Numbered from the stretch's first letter, positions 30,529-38,612 are shown. The stretch is 59,661 bases of DNA from JAWLHU01 sp049325315 (GCA_049325315.1 JBMONB010000153.1:1-59661), one strand, 5' to 3'. A program made the numbers and translations. The notes: generated by a model from the sequence alone, not told the origin.

Positions 30529-32490
30529 ATGAAGCAGATCCGTGTCGCCCTGGTCAACGTGCCGTTCGCCACGCTCTACCGCCCGTCAATCGGGCTGAGC
30601 CTCCTCAAGGCGGCGCTGGAGCGAGACGGCCACCAGGCCGACCTGCACTACCTGAACCTGCTCTTCGCCGACCGGATCGGCAGCCTGCTCTACACCAAGG
30701 TCTGCGACTCCAACCCCGTGGCCCTGCTGGGCGAGTGGCTCTTCGGCGCCTCGCTCTTCGGCCCTGCCCCCGACCTGGACCGGACCTACCTGGGCGAGGT
30801 GCTGCCGGGCTTTGAGCGGCGCGGCATCAGCGCCGAGCTGCGGGAGGCCGCTCCGGGGCTGCGAGAGCAGGTGGAGGGCTACCTGGAGCACTGCCTGACC
30901 GCCATCGACTGGGCGGCGTACGACGTGATCGGCTTCACCTCGGTCTTCCAGCAGAACGTGGCGGCGCTCTCCCTGGCCCGCCGGCTGAAGGAGCTCTACC
31001 CCGACAAGCTGATCGCCATGGGCGGCGCCAACACCGAGGGAATCATGGGCCACGCCCTGCTGCGGGCCTTCCCGTTTCTCGACGTTGTCTGCAACGGCGA
31101 GGGCGATATTGCCTTCCCGGAACTGATCCGGCGGATGGCCCACGGCGAGGTGCTCAGCGGCGTGCCGGCGATCACCTTGCAGGAGGATCTCTTCCGCTTC
31201 GGCGAGGCCACATCGGCCCCGGTTCACGATATGGATGCACTCCCCTACCCCAACTACGACGACTACTTCGCGGCGCTTGCGGCCCACCCGTTCCAGGAGG
31301 AGCGGGTGCAAGATGTCCGCTTTCTCTTTGAGTCCTCGCGGGGCTGCTGGTGGGGCGCCAAGTCCCATTGCAAGTTCTGCGGCCTGAACGGCTCCACCAT
31401 GGCCTTCCGCTCCAAGTCGGCGGACCGGGCGCTGGCGGAGCTGACCTACCTGGCCAACCGCTACAGGGCGCACACCCGCTGGGCGGCGGCGGTGGATAAC
31501 ATCATTGACATGGGGTACTTCCGGGACTTCCTGCCGGCCCTGAAGGAGATGGGGCTGGAGCTGAACATGTTCTACGAGACCAAGGCCAACCTGACCCGGG
31601 AGCAGGTGCAGCTCTTTGCCGACGCCGGCATGAACGCCGTGCAGCCGGGCATCGAGTCGCTCTCCACCTCCATCCTCCGGTTGATGAAGAAGGGGGTCTC
31701 GGCGCTCCAGAATATCCAGGTGCTCAAGTGGTGCCGTGAATACGGCGTCAAGCCTTACTGGAACTACCTCTACGGCTTCCCCGGCGAGGAGCCGGCAGAG
31801 TATGAGCGGCTGGTCAACATGCTCCCGGCCCTGAGCCACCTCGACGCCCCGTACGGCTGCGGCCAGCTCCGGCTGGACCGGTTCAGCCCGTACTTCAATG
31901 ACCCCGATGGAAATGGCATCACCAACATTCGCCCGGCGACCGCCTACCGCTATGTCTACACCGGCGTTCCCGCCGAGCTGCTCCACCACATGGCCTACTA
32001 CTTCGAGTTCGACTACGCCGATGGGCGCGACGTCGCCACCTACACCGCTCCGCTCCTGGATGCGGTGCGCGCCTGGAAGCAGGCCGAGGGGAGCGAACTC
32101 TTCTCGGTGGGGCTGGGGGAGCGGCTGGTCATCTTCGACCTGCGGCCCATGGCCCCCCAACGGGTTCACCAACTGACCGGCCCGCAGCGGCAGCTCTACG
32201 AGCAGTGCGATGCGATTCGCTCCCGCGGATCGCTGGCCACCGCTCTGGCGCTCACACCCGCGGCGCTGGATGACCTGGTGGCGCCCCTGCTGGCCCACCA
32301 CCTGCTGATCGAGGAGGGCGGCAACCTGCTCAGCCTGGCGATCCCCCTGGGGGTTTACTCCCCCGGGAAGGCCGGCGCCGAGCGGTTCCTGCAGTTCCTC
32401 GCTGAACAGCGGAAGCAGACCGGGCAGGAGGAGACCGCTGCGGAGACGCGGATCTCCCTGGATGCCGGTTCGCTTACATCTCCCCGATAG
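30529..32490 (+). CDS. B12-binding radical SAM RiPP maturase (C-methyltransferase type)
   Basis: 653 residues. The N-terminal half is a cobalamin-binding-like domain (IRVALVNVPFATLYRPSIGL, then GFTSVFQQNVAALSLAR and the GGANTEG region). The radical SAM core has a Cys cluster Cys273-x7-Cys281-x2-Cys284 in RGCWWGAKSHCKFCGLNG, the non-canonical spacing characteristic of the ribosomal-peptide maturase group now named RiPP maturation radical SAM C-methyltransferases. The family methylates unactivated carbons of peptide substrates (for example valine in polytheonamide-type peptides). ATG at 30529 with AGGGGG eight bases upstream. The precursor gene follows 14 bases downstream, making its substrate clear by position. 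Confidence 0.88.
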   Translation: MKQIRVALVNVPFATLYRPSIGLSLLKAALERDGHQADLHYLNLLFADRIGSLLYTKVCDSNPVALLGEWLFGASLFGPAPDLDRTYLGEVLPGFERRGISAELREAAPGLREQVEGYLEHCLTAIDWAAYDVIGFTSVFQQNVAALSLARRLKELYPDKLIAMGGANTEGIMGHALLRAFPFLDVVCNGEGDIAFPELIRRMAHGEVLSGVPAITLQEDLFRFGEATSAPVHDMDALPYPNYDDYFAALAAHPFQEERVQDVRFLFESSRGCWWGAKSHCKFCGLNGSTMAFRSKSADRALAELTYLANRYRAHTRWAAAVDNIIDMGYFRDFLPALKEMGLELNMFYETKANLTREQVQLFADAGMNAVQPGIESLSTSILRLMKKGVSALQNIQVLKWCREYGVKPYWNYLYGFPGEEPAEYERLVNMLPALSHLDAPYGCGQLRLDRFSPYFNDPDGNGITNIRPATAYRYVYTGVPAELLHHMAYYFEFDYADGRDVATYTAPLLDAVRAWKQAEGSELFSVGLGERLVIFDLRPMAPQRVHQLTGPQRQLYEQCDAIRSRGSLATALALTPAALDDLVAPLLAHHLLIEEGGNLLSLAIPLGVYSPGKAGAERFLQFLAEQRKQTGQEETAAETRISLDAGSLTSPR

Positions 32491-32504
32491 GAGCGTGGCG
32501 TCTC

Positions 32505-32675
32505 GTGAGTGGCGAAAAGAAGCGGATGCTGACCCCCGACATGTTCGAAGTGAACGAGAACGGCGAGGTCGTGATCCGGGATCAGGACCTGCTGAACCAG
32601 GTCAAGTCGGCGAAGGCGACCGAGACCGAGAGCGAGCAGGGCGTCTTCGTGGGGGTCGTGGTCGGCACCGAGTAG
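32505..32675 (+). CDS. RiPP precursor peptide candidate (56 residues)
   Basis: Short gene directly after the radical SAM maturase, GTG start at 32505, with a TAGGAG box overlapping the maturase stop. The N-terminal 45 residues are charged and leader-like (MLTPDMFEVNENGEVVIRD, then QDLLNQVKSAKATETESEQ). The last eleven residues, GVFVGVVVGTE, are Gly/Val-rich and have no Cys, Ser or Lys. Val is the residue methylated in polytheonamide-type peptides, so this tail is the probable core. A GC-rich hairpin follows before the protease gene, as is common where precursor mRNA must be made in excess. The modification itself is unproven. Confidence 0.75.
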   Translation: MSGEKKRMLTPDMFEVNENGEVVIRDQDLLNQVKSAKATETESEQGVFVGVVVGTE

Positions 32676-32690
32676 CGGGGGTTGGTCTGG

Positions 32691-32721
32691 CGGAAAGGGG
32701 GAGCCTCCGGCCCCCCTTTCC
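32691..32721 (+). terminator. Hairpin between the precursor and protease genes
   Basis: GGAAAGGGGG and CCCCCTTTCC form a 10-bp stem in the 77-base gap. There is no strong T tract, so it probably acts as a partial terminator or an mRNA-stability element raising precursor over enzyme levels. Confidence 0.5.
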
Positions 32722-32752
32722 CATACTCATCGAAGAGCGGAGGCGGTGACCG

Positions 32753-34006
32753 GTGTGGTCCGAAACCCTGACCAAGACGGTCCTGGAGAACTGCCTGCGG
32801 CTGACGGTGCTGGAGGCGCCACGCTCCCGGACCGTCAGCCTGGGTCTCTTTGTCGACCACGGGGCCAAAGATGAGGAGCAGCGCTCCAGCGGCATTTCCC
32901 ACTTTATCGAGCACCTGGTCTTCAACCCGGCCCACATGGAGCCCAGGGCCCGGCGACGGCTGGGCGAGCTGATGGACCGGGGCGCCAGCTACGAGGCCTA
33001 CACGGGCAAGGAGTTCACCCGCTGCTCGGTCACCTGCCGGCGGGCCGACCTGGACCCGGCCATCGCCTGCCTGGGCTCCATGCTCTCGGGGGCCCGGATT
33101 CTGCCGGAGGCGGTGGAGCACGAGCGGGCGATCATTCTCCAGGAGCGGGAGACCTATATCAGCTCAGGGCGCATGAAGGAGGAGCTGATCGAGCAGGCGC
33201 TCTGGGGCGACCGGTCGCTGGGGCTCTTCGTGATCGGGCGCAAGGAGAACATCGCCCGCTTCAACGGGAGCGAGCTGGAGCCACGCCTGGAGCGGTTCTA
33301 CACCCCGCAGAATACGCAGCTGGTGGTCCTGGGCGATGTCCGCCAGGAAGATGTGGTCCGCTCGGTGGAGGAACATTTTGGTCACTGGATGTCTGAACCA
33401 TCATCCCCGCCGTCAATCCTGATTGAGGAGGAGCCGAACATCATCGCCCTGCCATCGGGCGGCGCCCGGAGCGACCTTACCCTTGCCTTTCTGGGGCCGG
33501 CCTTCAACCACCCGGACCGGTACGCCATGAACCTGCTGGGCGACATTCTGGGCGGGGGGATCAAGAGCCGCCTCTTTGCCGAGGTGCGGGAGCGGCGGGA
33601 GCTGTGCTACGCCATCTACGCCTACTCCCGCTCCTACCGGCTGGGGGGCTACCTGGCGATCAACGCCAACGCCGCCGCCGACAAGGTGGACGAGGTCTTC
33701 CGGTCGATCATGGGGGTGATCGACGGCCTGAAGGAGCACCAGGTGCCAGATGACGAGCTGGAGCGGGTGCGGGAGGCGCGGATCACCTCGCTCATGGAGA
33801 CCACCGGCGACACCCGGCGCTACCTGCAGCAGCTGGGCAAGTACGCGATGAACGGCAAGGACTTCTTCGTGGACTGGGAGGCCCATGAGCTGCGGCGGGT
33901 GACGCCCGCCGACGTACAGCGGGTCGCCCGGACCATGCTGACCACCGAGCGGCTGGCGATCACGGGCATCGGGGTCGACGGCGAAGCGCTGATGAGACTC
34001 CTGTAG
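32753..34006 (+). CDS. M16-family zinc peptidase, candidate leader protease
   Basis: Pitrilysin-type peptidase, 417 residues, one complete M16 unit (catalytic domain plus C-terminal partner). The inverted zinc motif is HFIEH (His50, Glu53, His54), with a distal Glu in the AIILQERETY segment. LAFLGPAFNHPDRYAMNLL and the GGGIKSRLF loop are family landmarks. GTG start at 32753 behind GGAGG. Position between the precursor and the exporter suggests removal of the leader from the modified peptide, as M16 peptidases do in some other RiPP and PQQ pathways. No signal peptide, so it would act in the cytoplasm. Confidence 0.85.
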   Translation: MWSETLTKTVLENCLRLTVLEAPRSRTVSLGLFVDHGAKDEEQRSSGISHFIEHLVFNPAHMEPRARRRLGELMDRGASYEAYTGKEFTRCSVTCRRADLDPAIACLGSMLSGARILPEAVEHERAIILQERETYISSGRMKEELIEQALWGDRSLGLFVIGRKENIARFNGSELEPRLERFYTPQNTQLVVLGDVRQEDVVRSVEEHFGHWMSEPSSPPSILIEEEPNIIALPSGGARSDLTLAFLGPAFNHPDRYAMNLLGDILGGGIKSRLFAEVRERRELCYAIYAYSRSYRLGGYLAINANAAADKVDEVFRSIMGVIDGLKEHQVPDDELERVREARITSLMETTGDTRRYLQQLGKYAMNGKDFFVDWEAHELRRVTPADVQRVARTMLTTERLAITGIGVDGEALMRLL

Positions 34007-34020
34007 GAGGGAACGCACCC

Positions 34021-34590
34021 ATGGCAGATCTGGCTGGCAAAATCGAGACCCCGACCATCGCCCTGACCGCCGACCACGCCCGCCTGCTGCAGGAGGGCGG
34101 CATGACCGTCTTCACCACCCTGCTGGAGCAGAGCGCCACCGCCGGCCACCTGGCCGAGCGCCTCTCGATTCCGCGGGCGCGGGTCAACTTCATTCTGGGC
34201 CGCCTTCTGGCCGACGGCCTGGTGCGGGTGGAGGGCGAGCGGTCCGACGGGGAGCGGGTGGAGCGGACCTACCGGGCCTGTGTGGACTCCTTCGGCCTGC
34301 AGGCCGGCGAGACGTCGTCGGTGCAGGAGCGCATCGCGGCCGCCTCGTACATCACCGACCGGCTTCACCACGGGCTGATCCGGGCGGTGGCGCTGCAGCA
34401 GCAGGCGGTCTGCATGACCATGGTGCAGGCCCGGGTGCGCCGGGAGCGGCTGAAGGAGTACATGCAGCGCCTGGCCCAGCTTCAGGCGGAGTTCGACAGC
34501 GAGACCGGTGCGGGCGATGACCCCTGGTACTCACTGACCCTGGCGCTCTACCCGGAAGCGGGGGACCCGAGAGGAGAGGAGAACCGATGA
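34021..34590 (+). CDS. Winged-helix regulator of the RiPP operon
   Basis: 189 residues. An N-terminal helix-turn-helix with ArsR/HTH_20 character (TTLLEQSATAGHLAERLSIPRARVNFILGRLLADGLVRV, residues about 30-75) is followed by a helical C-terminal domain (ERIAAASYITDRLHHGLIRAV and a Gln-rich coiled segment). It starts 14 bases after the peptidase and overlaps the exporter start by four bases (ATGA), so it is coupled to transport. It probably senses peptide or export substrate; the target operator is unknown. Confidence 0.75.
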   Translation: MADLAGKIETPTIALTADHARLLQEGGMTVFTTLLEQSATAGHLAERLSIPRARVNFILGRLLADGLVRVEGERSDGERVERTYRACVDSFGLQAGETSSVQERIAAASYITDRLHHGLIRAVALQQQAVCMTMVQARVRRERLKEYMQRLAQLQAEFDSETGAGDDPWYSLTLALYPEAGDPRGEENR

Positions 34591-35840
34591 CTGCGGCGCC
34601 CACCCGGCTCTGGAACCGGAACTTCCGGCTCCTGGCCACCGGCCTTCTGATTTCGTACATCGGCGACGCCTTCTTCGCCATCGGCATCGTCTGGCTGGCG
34701 CTGACGGTCACGGGGAACGTGCTGGTGGCCGGCACGCTCATGGCGGTCTACGGCCTCCCCTCCCTCCTCCTGGGCCCCGTGGCGGGGGCGCTGGTCGACA
34801 CCTGGAACAAGCGCTGGATCATGATCATCGCCGACGGGGTGCGGGGGCTGATCGTGCTGGCCATCTTCGGGCTGGCCCGAGCCTCCGCCCTGCCCCTGCC
34901 GGCGCTCTACGCCGGGGTGCTGCTGCTCAGCCTCTGCGACACGCTCTACAAGCCGTCGCTGCGGGTGCTGGTGCCGACCCTGGTGCCCGACGCCGCCCTG
35001 GCCCGCGCCAACTCGTTCATTCAGGGCAGCCAGCAGTTCGCCTTGATTCTGGGCGCCAGCATTGCGGGCCTGGTGGTGGCGAACCTGGGCACCGATGTGA
35101 CGATGCTGGTCAACGCCCTCTCCTTCGTGGTCTCGGCCCTGGCGCTCTACCTGGTGCGCTTCCCCGACCGGCTGGTGCAGGGGCGCAAGGTGACGGTGGG
35201 GAGCGTGCTGGCCTCCACCTGGCAGGGGGTCCGCTATGCGGCGGTCACCCCAGACCTGCTGGTGATCGTGCTGCTGGCCTTCGGCATGAACCTGGTGCTC
35301 AGCCCGGTCAACATTATCTTCCCGGTCTACTCGCGCGATGTGATCGGCGCCGGGGCCGAGGGCTTCGGCTGGCTCTCGGCCTCCATCGGCCTGGGCATGG
35401 TGCTGGGGAATCTGGTGCTGGGCACCCTGGGGAGCCGGCTCCGGGGCCCGGTCGCCATGGCGCTGGGCGTCGGGACCATGGCGCTCGCCTTCGTCGGGCT
35501 CGGCCTGGCGGGGGCGCTGGCGCCGGCACTGGCCTGCGTGGTGCTGCTGGGCATGGCGGCCCCCTTCGTGCAGGTGCCCATGGTGACCCACCTGCAGCGG
35601 AGCGTGCCGGTGGCCATGCAGGGGCGTGTCTTCGCCACCTTCGCCACGGTGGCCCAGGCAGCGATTCCGCTGGGGGCCGCCCTGGCCGGCGTCGCCCTGC
35701 ACGCCCTGCCGGTGGGCCGGGTCTTTCAGGCGGGGGCGCTGGGGCTGGTGGCGGTCTACGGGCTGCTGCAGCTCTACCGCCGGCTGGCGGTGCGAGCGCC
35801 CGTGGCGGTTCCGGGGCAGGGAGTGGTGGTGGAAGAGTGA
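34587..35840 (+). CDS. MFS exporter of the RiPP operon
   Basis: 417 residues, twelve predicted helices, MFS_3/EntS-like exporter group. Landmarks: LLISYIGDAFFAIGIVWLAL (TM1), GPVAGALVDTWNKRWIMIIAD (motif A loop) and the long central loop around residue 200. The start overlaps the regulator stop. As the only transporter on the plus-strand RiPP operon it is the natural candidate for exporting the mature peptide and for self-protection. It is related to the convergent MFS gene at 36138-37379. Confidence 0.85.
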   Translation: MTAAPTRLWNRNFRLLATGLLISYIGDAFFAIGIVWLALTVTGNVLVAGTLMAVYGLPSLLLGPVAGALVDTWNKRWIMIIADGVRGLIVLAIFGLARASALPLPALYAGVLLLSLCDTLYKPSLRVLVPTLVPDAALARANSFIQGSQQFALILGASIAGLVVANLGTDVTMLVNALSFVVSALALYLVRFPDRLVQGRKVTVGSVLASTWQGVRYAAVTPDLLVIVLLAFGMNLVLSPVNIIFPVYSRDVIGAGAEGFGWLSASIGLGMVLGNLVLGTLGSRLRGPVAMALGVGTMALAFVGLGLAGALAPALACVVLLGMAAPFVQVPMVTHLQRSVPVAMQGRVFATFATVAQAAIPLGAALAGVALHALPVGRVFQAGALGLVAVYGLLQLYRRLAVRAPVAVPGQGVVVEE

Positions 35841-35908
35841 CCTGCGCCAAACGGGCGGGGCCAGAGGCGGCGGCGCCGGCTCCACTGGCCGGTCAGGCCG
35901 CCGACTAG
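35837..35908 (+). CDS. Possible 23-residue ORF after the exporter
   Basis: A GTG at 35837 overlaps the exporter stop (GTGA). The frame runs 23 codons (start MTCAKRAGPEAAAP, one Cys) to TAG at 35906, three bases before the terminator stem. It fills the space exactly and is coupled in position, but the ribosome box is weak and chance is likely. Confidence 0.2.
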   Translation: MTCAKRAGPEAAAPAPLAGQAAD

Positions 35909-35911
35909 CAA

Positions 35912-35945
35912 AGAGCCCGGGGCTGTGAAAACAGCCTCGGGCTCT
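35912..35945. terminator. Shared terminator of the two converging RiPP operons
   Basis: Fifteen-base arms (35912-35926, 35931-35945) around GAAA with a single non-Watson-Crick position; it works on either strand. Confidence 0.85.
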
Positions 35946-35951
35946 GTTCGC

Positions 35952-36092
35952 TCAGATCACGCCCCAGGGCGGGAACTTGGCGAAGCCTGGAGCGATCGGG
36001 TAGTCGAAGGCGCCGGCCGCCAGGCCAATCGGGGCGAAGAAGAACCAGGGTTTCGCGAAGGCGCCACACGTTGCACACTTACCGAACGGCAT
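35952..36092 (-). CDS. 46-residue aromatic hydrophobic peptide, second RiPP or signal candidate
   Basis: A short gene below common size cutoffs. ATG at 36092 is preceded by AGGGGTGAGA at ideal spacing, the same box that precedes the MFS gene just upstream. The peptide opens MPFGKCATCGAFAKPW (CxxC near the start) and continues with a very hydrophobic stretch containing FFFAPIGLAAGAFDYPIAPG and a terminal PPWGVI: many Phe, Pro, Ala and Gly, almost no charge. It lies 45 bases after the MFS stop and right before the shared terminator, so it is co-transcribed with an exporter. I know no family for it. Confidence 0.6.
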   Translation of the reverse strand: MPFGKCATCGAFAKPWFFFAPIGLAAGAFDYPIAPGFAKFPPWGVI

Positions 36093-36137
36093 AGTTCTCA
36101 CCCCTACCAGCGTACGGGCAAGGGGGCCGTTGGGTGC

Positions 36138-37379
36138 CTAGTCACCCACTGCGGGTGCCGCCGGGGCAGACTGCCGGGAGGGCAGCTTCCGGAAGGCGAA
36201 GAAGGCGTAGAGAGCGCAAGCCAGGAACGCCATGGAGAAGAGCAGCAGGGTGGGGGCGGGGCCGATTCGGTCGGAGAGGGCGCCGGCGGTCAGGCCGCCG
36301 GAGACAAAGAGCACAGCCTGCACGGTGGACCAGGCGCCGAAGACCCGGCCCCGCACGTGGTCGGGAACCAGTTCGCCGATCGCGGCCTGCAGGGCCACGT
36401 TAGTGGCGCCGCTGCCCAGTCCCAGCAGGGTGAGGAACGCAGTGCTGGGGATCACGCTGGAGGTGACCAGGGCGCCCACCATGGTGAACCAGACATAGGC
36501 AGCGCCGAAGGTGAAGAGATGGCGCCAGTGAACCCGGTTGCCGATGGCGCCGATGACAAGAGCGCCGATCACCGAGGTGGCGCCGAAGAGCGCCCAGACG
36601 AAGCCGACCATCTCGGCCGCAATCCCCAGGGTGATCGTGAAGAAGGTGACCATCAGAATATTGATGGCAGAGTCGCCGATGGAGGCGATGGACAGGCTGG
36701 TCATCAGATGGCGCACGGCACTGGCCTGCTTCAGGAAGGCAAGGGTCTCCCTCATGTCCTCCACGAACTTCCCCCATGCCGAGCGTGAGGAGGCCGCCGC
36801 CCGAGCGGCCGCCGGCACGCTGATAAAGCTCAGCAGGAGGGCAGAGACAAGAAAGCTGGCCGAATCGATGTAGAAGACGTTGTGCGGGCCTACGGCGATC
36901 AGTACGGCGGCGCCGAGGCCGTTGCCCAGCAGCATCGCCATCCGCTGGGTCATGACGCCCAGGGAGCCTGCGGTGACCAACTCTTCCTTCTTGACCAGGC
37001 CCGGCAGCATGGCCGAGCTGGCGGGGAAGTAGAAGACGGAGGCGATGGCGCTCAGGAAGACCAGGGTAAGAATGAGAGCAGGCTGCTCCACGAAGACCAG
37101 AGCCAGGACCAGGGCAGCGCGAATCAGGTCCGAGGTGATCATGATCGCCCTGCGGGGCAGGCGGTCGGCCAGGGCGCCGGCCACGGGGCTAAGCAGGGCG
37201 CTGGGCAGCACCTTGCTGACCATGATCAGCGACATGTAAAACCCCAGGTGGGCTGGATCCTCGCTCAGGATCTTCACCAGGGCCAGGCTGTTGAAGAAGT
37301 CGCCGATGTAGGAGATCGCCCCGGCCATCCAGTGAAAGAGGAAGTTCCGGTTCTGAAAGAGTGCGCTGTATGCCTTCAA
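36138..37379 (-). CDS. Second MFS exporter, converging on the RiPP operon
   Basis: 413 residues, twelve helices, same exporter group as 34587-35840 (shared TM1 pattern ISYIGDFFNSLALVKIL, loop SPVAGALADRLPRRAIMITSD). The TTG start at 37379 follows AGGGGTGAGAAGCT. Its only operon partner is the 46-residue peptide gene downstream. It could export that peptide or act as an immunity pump. The C-terminal tail is short and Ala/Pro-rich. Confidence 0.83.
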   Translation of the reverse strand: MKAYSALFQNRNFLFHWMAGAISYIGDFFNSLALVKILSEDPAHLGFYMSLIMVSKVLPSALLSPVAGALADRLPRRAIMITSDLIRAALVLALVFVEQPALILTLVFLSAIASVFYFPASSAMLPGLVKKEELVTAGSLGVMTQRMAMLLGNGLGAAVLIAVGPHNVFYIDSASFLVSALLLSFISVPAAARAAASSRSAWGKFVEDMRETLAFLKQASAVRHLMTSLSIASIGDSAINILMVTFFTITLGIAAEMVGFVWALFGATSVIGALVIGAIGNRVHWRHLFTFGAAYVWFTMVGALVTSSVIPSTAFLTLLGLGSGATNVALQAAIGELVPDHVRGRVFGAWSTVQAVLFVSGGLTAGALSDRIGPAPTLLLFSMAFLACALYAFFAFRKLPSRQSAPAAPAVGD

Positions 37380-37460
37380 AGCTTCTCACCCCTGTGCGAT
37401 GTGGCCGGAACCGTCTCCGGCGGGTTCATCCTCATCTTACCGGGCGGTGCGGCTTGCGCC

Positions 37461-37501
37461 ATCGTACCAGGGGGAGCAGTTCCCTCGTACTTTGGTACGA
37501 T
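37461..37501. promoter_or_regulatory. Inverted repeat between the exporter/peptide operon and the lipoprotein gene
   Basis: ATCGTACCA (37461-37469) and TGGTACGAT (37493-37501) are exact reverse complements, with a weaker AGGGGGA...TTCCCT pair inside. It is centred in the divergent promoter region and is probably an operator for one or both operons. Confidence 0.45.
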
Positions 37502-37585
37502 CTGGCCGGTCCGGGCGGGTGAAACCCACCCACTCCCCACCCCGTCTATAGGGCGTAGATGAGTTTACAAGGAGCGAGATAAGAC

Positions 37586-38545
37586 ATGAAGCGCATGCAC
37601 TGGCTAATCACCGTAACCACCGCCATCGCTGTCGTCACAGCCGGATGTGGCGGAGTCGCGCCGAAAGCAGATGCTCCCCCTGACCAGAACGCCGCCAAGC
37701 CCGAACCGGCCCCTGCGGTAGCCGAAGGAAGCCAGCCGGAGGCCGCCGGCTTTGAGCTGATAAAGGAATCAATGCTCCCGACGGAGTTGGATGAGTGGAA
37801 GCGGCTCCCGCAGCCGCCGAAGTCCACCGGTTCGGCCCGGGTTGGGGACTACCTCTATGTTCTGGTCACCGGCGGCACCGAATCCATCGGCGCCTCGGCC
37901 ATTGCGGTCAAGCATGTCCAGGTGGCGGAGAGAGAGCCGCCGGTCTTTACCGTCACAGCGGTACTCTCGCCGGGCAAGTCGGGGGCGGAGACCGCCTCCT
38001 TCCCCAAGTCCTATATTCGGATTCCCTACCCCGCCTCCAGGCCGGTCCCCGGCGTGATGATCAGGGTCGAGTGGCAGGGCGCCAAGGCTGAGCCCGACAA
38101 GAGCCCCACCAAGCCGGTCGATCCCAACACCCCGGTCTCCAGCCCGGCCACCACCACCCCGACGGCCCCGGCGACCAAGGCGCCCGAGCCCAAGCAGCCC
38201 GCCATCGCCGATGGCGCCGCCACGATCAGCACAATCCCCGCCAACGCCCTGCCCGCCTCCCTCTCCACCTGGGTGCAGTCCACGGTCAACGTGCCGGGCG
38301 GCGCTGCGAAGTATGTGGACGGGACCCTCTACCTGATGGTCTCCGGCGGGCAGCGGAACACGGGCGGCTACGCCGTGGAGATCAAGTCCGCCGAGATGAA
38401 GGAAGGGACGCTCTACGTCTCGGCTGTTCTGCACAGCCCCCAGCCGGGGCAGATGGTCACCCAGGCGATCACCTATCCCAAGGCCTATGCCAGACTCGAC
38501 CTCCCGGGCAGCGGTGAACCCGGTGTGATCGTGAACTGGAAGTAG
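37586..38545 (+). CDS. Lipoprotein with duplicated PrcB-like domain
   Basis: 319 residues. Lipoprotein signal peptide with Cys near residue 21 (VVTAGCGG) and a Pro/Ala/Glu linker. Two copies of a PrcB_C-like beta domain lie at about residues 60-170 and 215-318; both contain the core YLxVxxGGxxxxGxxAxxxK, and the second reads LYLMVSGGQRNTGGYAVEIK. A Thr/Pro/Ala-rich spacer joins them. PrcB domains associate with extracellular protease complexes. The ribosome box AAGGAGCGAG fixes the ATG at 37586. No protease gene adjoins, so the partner is unknown. Confidence 0.8.
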   Translation: MKRMHWLITVTTAIAVVTAGCGGVAPKADAPPDQNAAKPEPAPAVAEGSQPEAAGFELIKESMLPTELDEWKRLPQPPKSTGSARVGDYLYVLVTGGTESIGASAIAVKHVQVAEREPPVFTVTAVLSPGKSGAETASFPKSYIRIPYPASRPVPGVMIRVEWQGAKAEPDKSPTKPVDPNTPVSSPATTTPTAPATKAPEPKQPAIADGAATISTIPANALPASLSTWVQSTVNVPGGAAKYVDGTLYLMVSGGQRNTGGYAVEIKSAEMKEGTLYVSAVLHSPQPGQMVTQAITYPKAYARLDLPGSGEPGVIVNWK

Positions 38546-38612
38546 CAGTTCGGCCCCGGGAGCAGGAATCTCCATCCACCTCTCCGAAATCGCTAGGGAG
38601 GAGGTGCAGGAG

